Shown piece after piece: positions 1 to 3,652 of a stretch of 7,881 nucleotides of DNA. The position numbers were made by a program, and so were the translations under genes. The notes below the pieces were generated by a model, which worked only from the letters and a program-made list of their open reading frames with translations, made no database searches and was not told where the DNA came from. Source of the stretch: Acidobacteriota bacterium (GTDB lineage Bacteria; Acidobacteriota; Terriglobia; Terriglobales; Acidobacteriaceae); contig JAJZHR010000097.1 of assembly GCA_021810815.1 (NCBI GenBank), forward strand, positions 1 through 7,881, in the 5' to 3' direction. Position 1 is the first letter of the stretch, and every line of letters starts with the position of its first letter.

Positions 1-850
1 CGAGGAACTGAATGTAGTCGATGAGAAGCACGTCTACGCCGCGATACTTGTCGCGAAAGCCGGACATCTTGTCGTAGCGCAGCGAGTTGATCATCTCGTT
101 GGTGAACTTCTCGCTGGAGACGTAGCAGATGCTGGACTGCGGCTGGTGGCGCTTCACCTCGTGTCCGATGGCCTGCATCAGGTGGGTCTTGCCCATGCCG
201 ACGCCGCCGTAGAGGAAGAGGGGGTTGTATGCCTTGGAAGGCCGCTCCGCGACGGCGCGCGCCGCGGCGTGGGCGAACTGGTTGCCATTGCCGATGACGA
301 ACGCGTCGAAGGTGTAGCGCGAGTTCAGTTGCGCTGCCGTGTTCCAGTCGAAGCGGGCCTGCTCCGGCCGCGCGATATTTGCTCCGCTATTGCCTCGGCC
401 ATCTGCGCGCGGATCATCGCCTCTTCCGTCGGGGCGCGCCTCCGGCCTGCGGTCAGAGCGGCCATCCTGCCGCATACTGGAGCGCATGCCAGCGGCGCGG
501 TCGCCGTGCGGAGCGCTCTGCGAGTGGCTGGGCACAGGAGCGAAGCCGCCATCCTCGCGCACGCGCACGTTGGAGGGGTCGTCGGCTGGAGTGACGAAGA
601 GCACCGTCTCGATCTCATGCCCGAGGGACTGCACGTCGATCGCCTCCTGGATGAGGTCGGCGTAGCGGTCGCCGATGTGCTGGAACTCGGCTGCGGGAAT
701 GCGCACGTAGAGCGTCTTGCCTGTGATGTGGCTGAAGCGCGTCGGCTTGAGCCAAGTGTCGTACGACTGGCGGTTGATCTTCTTCTCGAGCGCCGCCAGG
801 ATGCGCACCCACGGATTCAGTACGGCGGTTGCCGTCGGAACGAATGACAT
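1..850 (-). CDS. dnaA: Chromosomal replication initiator protein DnaA (partial, N-terminal 283 residues)
   Basis: AAA+ ATPase that binds DnaA boxes at oriC and melts the origin. The frame is open from ATG 848-850 to the left edge, so the rest of domain III and the DNA-binding domain IV lie outside. Domain I (about residues 1-88) shows WVRILAALEKKINRQSYDTW and LKPTRF, typical of the DnaB/DnaA interaction domain. Residues 89-174 are a low-complexity Arg/Asp/Gly-rich linker (domain II). Domain III begins near RYTFDAFVIGNGNQFAHAAA, with Walker A GGVGMGKT at residues 215-222 (185-208). The Walker B region reads LLIDYIQFL, so residue 279 (codon 14-16) is Tyr where the family normally has a second Asp. 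On the coding strand TAGGAAAAAC precedes the ATG and provides a modest AGGA ribosome site. The gene is divergent from rpmH, the usual arrangement. Identity is certain; the Tyr could be real or a base error. Confidence 0.97.
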   Translation of the reverse strand, partial: MSFVPTATAVLNPWVRILAALEKKINRQSYDTWLKPTRFSHITGKTLYVRIPAAEFQHIGDRYADLIQEAIDVQSLGHEIETVLFVTPADDPSNVRVREDGGFAPVPSHSQSAPHGDRAAGMRSSMRQDGRSDRRPEARPDGRGDDPRADGRGNSGANIARPEQARFDWNTAAQLNSRYTFDAFVIGNGNQFAHAAARAVAERPSKAYNPLFLYGGVGMGKTHLMQAIGHEVKRHQPQSSICYVSSEKFTNEMINSLRYDKMSGFRDKYRGVDVLLIDYIQFL

Positions 851-985
851 GTTTTTCCTAGTCCAAACCCTGAAACGTCAACATGGCTCCATGCAGCAAA
901 ACACGAAACAGAAAAAATGAATCCTCGCGACGGGTCTGCTGCGCCCGTTCTGCGTTTTTGCGTGTTCTGGGTGTGGAAGCTTTTG

Positions 986-1012
986 GCGGCGGGATTGTCA
1001 CCTGTCCGCCGC
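986..1012. repeat. GC-rich inverted repeat upstream of dnaA
   Basis: A perfect 7-bp inverted repeat, GCGGCGG at 986-992 and CCGCCGC at 1006-1012, surrounds a 13-nt centre. It lies about 135-160 bp before the dnaA start, so it could be an operator or a hairpin in the dnaA leader RNA. No T run follows on either strand, which argues against an intrinsic terminator. Function unknown. Confidence 0.4.
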
Positions 1013-1231
1013 GAAGTCTTCCGCATCGCTTCGATGCAGTGGTGTGTTGATCAATTCAGACGTGCAAGATCTCTTGTGAACGGACTCGATAGTAGCACGT
1101 GGAAAAGGCGCCGAGTGCGGCTGTGAGCGGCAATTTTTTTTTCATTCCCATAGTTGCACCATGCGTTGTGAAAACGCAGCTTCAGGGCACGTAAACCCCT
1201 TCTTAAGTAACCCTCTCTGCCCCATTTTGTT

Positions 1232-1260
1232 TTGCGGCGCCACGCGTCTTCCGCTATACT
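1232..1260 (+). promoter_or_regulatory. Probable sigma70-type promoter for rpmH
   Basis: The -10 is TATACT at 1255-1260 (5 of 6 to TATAAT). With a 17-bp spacer the -35 position is TTGCGG at 1232-1237, which matches only TTG of TTGACA. Transcription would begin near 1267, giving an rpmH leader of roughly 210 nt that contains the foldable elements at 1324-1376 and 1407-1447. This is the best promoter-like sequence before rpmH, but it is inferred from sequence alone. Confidence 0.45.
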
Positions 1261-1323
1261 CAAGGTTTGCGGCCGGATCAGAATCGCGGTCTTCCAGAAG
1301 CAGTGACGATCCCGCAACAAGAC

Positions 1324-1376
1324 CCTGTCTCGCTTGGATGCGATCTCGCAAGAGCCTCCATCGCAGCCAAGACAGG
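1324..1376 (+). promoter_or_regulatory. Nested stem-loop in the rpmH leader
   Basis: Four stacked helices close on one another in 53 nt. CCTGT 1324-1328 pairs with ACAGG 1372-1376. CTTGG 1333-1337 pairs with CCAAG 1367-1371. TGCGAT 1339-1344 pairs with ATCGCA 1360-1365. CTC 1345-1347 pairs with GAG 1352-1354 across a GCAA tetraloop (GNRA class). This gives 19 Watson-Crick pairs, a 4-nt bulge on the 5' side (1329-1332), a 1x1 mismatch (1338/1366) and a 5-nt bulge CCTCC (1355-1359). CTCC of that bulge is complementary to GGAG of the rpmH ribosome site (1465-1468). A regulatory role, such as L34 feedback, is inference; I do not recognise it as a known RNA family. Confidence 0.5.
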
Positions 1377-1406
1377 AAACCAATCCAGCTATCAGTCGCG
1401 TTCGAT

Positions 1407-1447
1407 GCGCTCTGCCCTAAGTGGGCTGTCGCAAGCGCCCTGAGCGC
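1407..1447 (+). promoter_or_regulatory. Second leader hairpin with alternative pairing, upstream of rpmH
   Basis: GCGCTC at 1407-1412 pairs perfectly with GAGCGC at 1442-1447. Inside, GCCC 1414-1417 can pair with GGGC 1423-1426 (loop TAAGT). The same GGGC can instead pair with GCCC 1437-1440. The two inner helices exclude each other, so a two-state fold is possible. The element ends 17 nt before the ribosome site of rpmH. The inner helices are only 4 bp, so this is suggestive only. Confidence 0.35.
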
Positions 1448-1477
1448 CAAAGTCCAGTTCAGCAGGAGAGCAGTGCC

Positions 1478-1633
1478 ATGCCCAAGCGTACCTTTCAACC
1501 CAATCGCCGCCACCGCGCCAAGACCCACGGCTTCCTTACCCGCATGAAGACCAAGGCGGGCGCAGCAGTGCTCTCTCGCCGCCGCGCCAAGGGCCGCCAC
1601 AAGATAGCGGTCAGCGCAGGCTTCCGCGACTAG
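1478..1633 (+). CDS. rpmH: 50S ribosomal protein L34
   Basis: L34 is a small basic protein of the large ribosomal subunit that packs against 23S rRNA. The 51-residue product begins MPKRTFQPN, contains HGFLTRM and ends with the family-typical LSRRRAKGR...VSAGFRD region. Length fits the family (about 44-52). The ATG at 1478 is chosen because AGGAGAG (1464-1470) lies 7 nt upstream and the family starts at this point; a longer in-frame reading from 1421 would add a tail not seen in L34. The gene is divergent from dnaA and is preceded by a long structured leader with a TATACT promoter. Unusually, rnpA does not follow directly: about 1 kb carrying a pseudogene and a small gene separates them. No terminator is visible just after the stop. 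Confidence 0.97.
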   Translation: MPKRTFQPNRRHRAKTHGFLTRMKTKAGAAVLSRRRAKGRHKIAVSAGFRD

Positions 1634-1665
1634 GCATTTCCCTGTGTGATGCGGCAGCCTGTATG

Positions 1666-1704
1666 TCGCGTCCGGACTTGTTCGCGTCCGGACTTGTTCG
1701 CGTC
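1666..1704 (+). repeat. 16-nt tandem duplication at the start of the cupin remnant
   Basis: A 16-nt unit, TCGCGTCCGGACTTGT, occurs twice in perfect tandem (1666-1681, 1682-1697) followed by a 7-nt third partial copy to 1704. Because 16 is not a multiple of 3, it shifts the frame entering the cupin sequence. It is probably one of the events that removed the true N-terminus. Confidence 0.85.
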
Positions 1705-1898
1705 AAGGATCAATCCATCCAAGTGGCAAAGGTGCAAGGGGAGTTTCCCTGGCACAGCCATCAGGATGAGGACGCAATGTTGCTGGTTCTGCGCGGGTGC
1801 TCTGCGCATCGGAAGGGCCGCTGAGGATGGCGGCTCTCTCGACGCGCGCCCCGGAGAATTCTTGGTGGCGCGCGCGGCGTCCGCCACAATGCTTCCGC

Positions 1899-1954
1899 CA
1901 TCCAGTATCCGTCATCCAGTATCCGTCATCCGTCATCCGGTATCCGCGATCCAA
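1899..1954. repeat. Heptad tandem repeat, eight units of YATCCRK type
   Basis: Eight consecutive 7-nt units run from 1899 to 1954. The consensus is YATCCRK; units 1-2 and 3-4 are identical 14-mers, and unit 8 (GATCCAA) is the most diverged. The array sits exactly where cupin homology breaks. Removing all 56 nt rejoins RGVRHNASA to QTWTALIE in one frame, so the array appears to be an insertion or expansion within a former gene. Heptameric tandem repeats are known from intergenic DNA of several bacterial groups; whether this family is dispersed in this genome cannot be seen here. Confidence 0.85.
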
Positions 1955-2179
1955 GCAGACCTGGACCGCACTGATCGAGACCGTCACCACCCTCCACACC
2001 GGCAACGAAGCGACTCCCCTGACACGGACCATCGAGGAGCAACTTCGCTCGTCCGACCTTCCCGCCGTGAAGAAGTCCTGAACACAGGCAACCCTCCTGA
2101 GAACCTGCACCCCATACTCTTTTAGCCGATGCTGCGACAGCGAGCGAAGAGCGGTAGCCGGCCAACAGGAGAATGTGTC

Positions 2180-2383
2180 ATGGCACAGCAATCTGGAAGC
2201 AGCCACAACTCCCCCTCGCGTGAAGCCCGGATGAAGGGCGGGCCAAACTCCCACAAGGGCAGCAGCGGGAGCAGCGCAAGCGCAAGCAGCCAAAAATCCT
2301 CCGGTGGCCACAATGCGCCCAGCCACGAGGCATACGCGAAGGTTGGGAAGCAGTCCCACTCCGGCGGCACCACCAGCCACTGA
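2180..2383 (+). CDS. Small Ser/Gly/His/Lys-rich disordered protein, KGG/LEA-like (hypothetical)
   Basis: This is a 67-residue product with ATG 2180 chosen because AGGAGA (2167-2172) lies 7 nt upstream. It has 19 serines and no Leu, Ile, Phe, Trp, Cys or Asp, so it should be soluble and unfolded. Two related segments flank a Ser/Ala/Gly spacer: SPSREARMKGGPNSHKG and APSHEAYAKVGKQSHSG. The pattern xPSxEAxxKxGxxSHxG resembles the KGG repeat of bacterial stress-induced proteins and group 1 LEA proteins. No signal peptide or membrane segment is present. It lies downstream of the cupin remnant and is closed by its own terminator at 2506-2543, so it is probably a separate transcription unit. A role in desiccation or general stress is inference from the family resemblance. 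No clear promoter is seen in 2082-2166. Confidence 0.7.
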   Translation: MAQQSGSSHNSPSREARMKGGPNSHKGSSGSSASASSQKSSGGHNAPSHEAYAKVGKQSHSGGTTSH

Positions 2384-2505
2384 GCGCAGCATCCGCTCAG
2401 CTGGGGAGCAGCTCAATCAGGAGCAGCAGTGCTCAACAAAGAGCCGCAGCCCTGCGGAGCAACGAGAATGCGAACCCGGATGATTTTCTCTGGGAGACGC
2501 AGAGT

Positions 2506-2544
2506 AGAAGAGAGGCCCTTCCCGCGCGATGGGCCTTTCTTTTT
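2506..2544 (+). terminator. Rho-independent terminator after the small KGG-like gene
   Basis: AGAGAGGCCC at 2509-2518 pairs with GGGCCTTTCT at 2531-2540 (10 bp including one G-U pair), with a 12-nt loop. The arm can extend outward with A-T and G-T pairs to 2506/2543. The 3' arm runs directly into TTTCTTTTT. It lies 122 nt beyond the stop at 2383 and about 90 nt before rnpA, so it should separate the upstream genes from rnpA. Two smaller hairpins precede it at 2421-2434 and 2444-2457. Confidence 0.8.
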
Positions 2545-2632
2545 GCCGGTTGCTTCCCTCTCGTCCCTCTCGATGCCGGGAGGCGCACTGTACGATTGAG
2601 TTGCGGCGCCATGTCAGACGCGCTCAGCCCGT

Positions 2633-3127
2633 ATGCCAGCCACTGAAGCCTCCCATCTGCGACTCCGCAAGCACGCCGAATACCAGCGCGTCTACAAGCA
2701 GGGCCGCAAGCAGTTCTCGCGGCAGATGAGCTATTTCTACGCCCTGCGAACAGCCGCTGATCCGGGCGGCCCGGCACGCAGCGGCAAAGGGTCGGCAGTT
2801 GGGTCGGCTGGCGCTGGGGAATGGACAGGGCCTCGCGTCGGCCTTACGGTGGGCAAGGTGCTGGGCAAGGCCGTGGACCGCAACCGCATCAAGCGACGCA
2901 TGCGAGAGGCAGTCCGCAAACACATCGCCCGGCTCGCCTGTCCGGTGGACATCATTCTTCACCCGCGCAAATCTGTCAAAGAGATGGAATTCGCTGAGCT
3001 GGAGCGTGAGGTAGGACGCATCTTCACCGCGGTTCAGGCGGCGGTTCAGGCGGCAGACCGGAAGCAGCAGGACGCTCCGGCTGCTGTAGCCGAACGGAAC
3101 ACCCGCTCTGCGCAGCTCGCGAAGTAG
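2633..3127 (+). CDS. rnpA: Ribonuclease P protein component
   Basis: RnpA is the protein subunit that, with the RNase P RNA, removes the 5' leader of pre-tRNA. The 164-residue product has the start region LRLRKHAEYQRVYKQGRK, then RVGLTVGKVLGKAVDRNRIK with the signature RNR at residues 83-85, and VDIILHPR with an E-rich final helix to about residue 131. It is longer than the usual 110-130 residues for two reasons: a Gly/Ala/Ser-rich insertion at about 42-66, between YFYAL and RVGLTV, and a C-terminal tail from about 132 that includes AVQAAVQA from a 12-nt tandem duplication (3029-3052). A stop at 2597-2599 leaves ATG 2633 as the only in-frame start with full homology. No ribosome site is visible before it. 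TACGAT at 2591-2596 is a weak -10, so a short-leader transcript is possible. yidD begins 2 nt after the stop. Confidence 0.95.
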   Translation: MPATEASHLRLRKHAEYQRVYKQGRKQFSRQMSYFYALRTAADPGGPARSGKGSAVGSAGAGEWTGPRVGLTVGKVLGKAVDRNRIKRRMREAVRKHIARLACPVDIILHPRKSVKEMEFAELEREVGRIFTAVQAAVQAADRKQQDAPAAVAERNTRSAQLAK

Positions 3128-3129
3128 CC

Positions 3130-3459
3130 ATGAGTGCTCGTATGCCACACGACGAAGTCCCGGACAAGGCACCAGCGGATGCGACGGACGAGGCACCGGA
3201 TCGGGAGTCGGCTGCCCTGAGCGCCGCCCTGCTTGTTTACAAGAGCGTCCTGTCGCCTGTGCTGCACACGGTCACGCGCTTCTTCAGCCCTGTGCCTGTT
3301 GGTTGCCGCTTTCTTCCTACCTGCTCCGAATATGCCTACGTCGCTTTGCGTCGCCACGGACTTCTGAGGGGAGGACGTCTTGCGGTGTGGAGGCTGCTGC
3401 GTTGCCACCCCTTCACCGCCGGCGGCTTCGATCCTGTGCCTCCGCCCCGGCCAAAGTGA
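3130..3459 (+). CDS. yidD: Membrane protein insertion efficiency factor YidD
   Basis: YidD is a small membrane-associated protein found beside rnpA and yidC that aids YidC-dependent insertion. The 109-residue product has the family core LLVYKSVLSP...GCRFLPTCSEYA (CRF...C motif at residues 59-65), RRHGLLRGG, and the ending LLRCHPFTAGGFDPVPP. Most YidD proteins have about 70-85 residues. The excess here is an N-terminal stretch of about 30 polar, acidic residues (PDKAPADATDEAPDRES). ATG 3130 follows the rnpA stop by 2 nt, indicating an operon. ATG 3142 is an in-frame alternative that removes four residues. Neither start has a strong ribosome site, so translational coupling to rnpA is likely. 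Confidence 0.93.
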   Translation: MSARMPHDEVPDKAPADATDEAPDRESAALSAALLVYKSVLSPVLHTVTRFFSPVPVGCRFLPTCSEYAYVALRRHGLLRGGRLAVWRLLRCHPFTAGGFDPVPPPRPK

Positions 3460-3506
3460 GGCGGGTCGCCCCGGCCCATCACCCCGTAGCAGCCAGCGAG
3501 GGACGA

Positions 3507-3541
3507 GCGATTCACCCGCCCCGGAGCCGCGATTCACCCGC
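3507..3541. repeat. Pair of 13-nt direct repeats upstream of yidC
   Basis: GCGATTCACCCGC occurs at 3507-3519 and again at 3529-3541, 22 bp apart start to start (two helical turns). They lie in the 193-bp gap between yidD and yidC, about 110-145 bp before the chosen yidC start. The spacing would suit a dimeric regulator, but chance duplication is equally possible. I see no gene and no clear terminator in this gap (3460-3652). Confidence 0.5.
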
Positions 3542-3652
3542 AACCAGCCTCCGGCATTTACCATAGGTGCATAGATTGGCAGCGCGCGGGGCAGGTGTAC
3601 CGGTGGCCGCAGCGCGGTGCTATGCCCGCACAACAGGAAGCAGGAAGTTCTC

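Larger units (their letters stand above)
851..1477. other. dnaA-rpmH divergent intergenic region, candidate regulatory/oriC region
   Basis: This is about 630 bp with no convincing gene on either strand. In many bacteria this position carries oriC or dnaA control sites. I see no perfect TTWTNCACA box. Two sites match 8 of 9 on the minus strand (1098-1106 and 1167-1175) and one matches 7 of 9 (972-980). By my estimate about one 8/9 match would occur by chance in this length, so origin function is not established. The only marked AT-rich stretch is a short T run at 1133-1142. Three dyads lie on the dnaA side: 986-992/1006-1012, 1023-1028/1032-1037 and 1065-1069/1072-1076. The rpmH side holds a promoter and a structured leader. 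I found no clear dnaA promoter; TACTAT on the minus strand (1089-1094) is a -10-like sequence without a good -35. Confidence 0.4.
1663..2081 (+). pseudogene. Decayed cupin-domain protein gene (multiple frameshifts plus repeat insertion)
   Basis: Pieces of one small cupin (mannose-6-phosphate-isomerase-like group) lie in order across three frames. Frame 1 from ATG 1663 gives QVAKVQGEFPWHSHQDED...LVLRG, the first cupin motif with its HxH metal ligands, then a stop at 1822-1824. Reading one base later after the GGG at 1795-1797 restores ALRIGRAAEDGG and RPGEFLVAR. Skipping two bases in the GC run around 1871-1876 restores RGVRHNASA, the second cupin motif with its His. Omitting the 56-nt heptad array (1899-1954) joins this in frame to QTWTALIETVTTLHTG and the C-terminus ending at 2081. 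The usual N-terminal 20-30 residues are not recognisable and are replaced by a 16-nt duplication. Each lesion breaks the frame, so no functional protein is expected. The original substrate cannot be told. Sequencing error could explain the two small indels but not the array. Confidence 0.8.

Noticed and set aside
146..847. Plus-strand open frame of 233 codons antisense to dnaA
   Set aside because: It has no recognisable product and lies wholly opposite the unmistakable dnaA frame; the GC-rich third positions of dnaA keep it open.
1421..1477. Longer N-terminus for rpmH from GTG 1421
   Set aside because: L34 proteins begin at MPKRTFQPN or equivalent, and a well-placed AGGAGAG precedes ATG 1478; the extra stretch is leader RNA.
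1899..1954. CRISPR-like array
   Set aside because: The units are 7 nt with no spacers between them, so this is a simple tandem repeat.
1703..2416. Minus-strand open frame of 237 codons opposite the cupin remnant and the small KGG-like gene
   Set aside because: The translated product shows no family features and the plus strand explains the region; openness follows from GC content.
2611..2646. Eleven-codon upstream frame (MSDALSPYASH) overlapping the rnpA start
   Set aside because: It has no ribosome site, and a frame this short is expected by chance; kept only as a note because rnpA itself lacks a clear ribosome site.
3617..3652. Longer yidC start at GTG 3617
   Set aside because: No ribosome site precedes it, and it would place a Cys/His/Arg stretch before the expected short polar N-terminus; TTG 3653 has AGGAAG at proper spacing.
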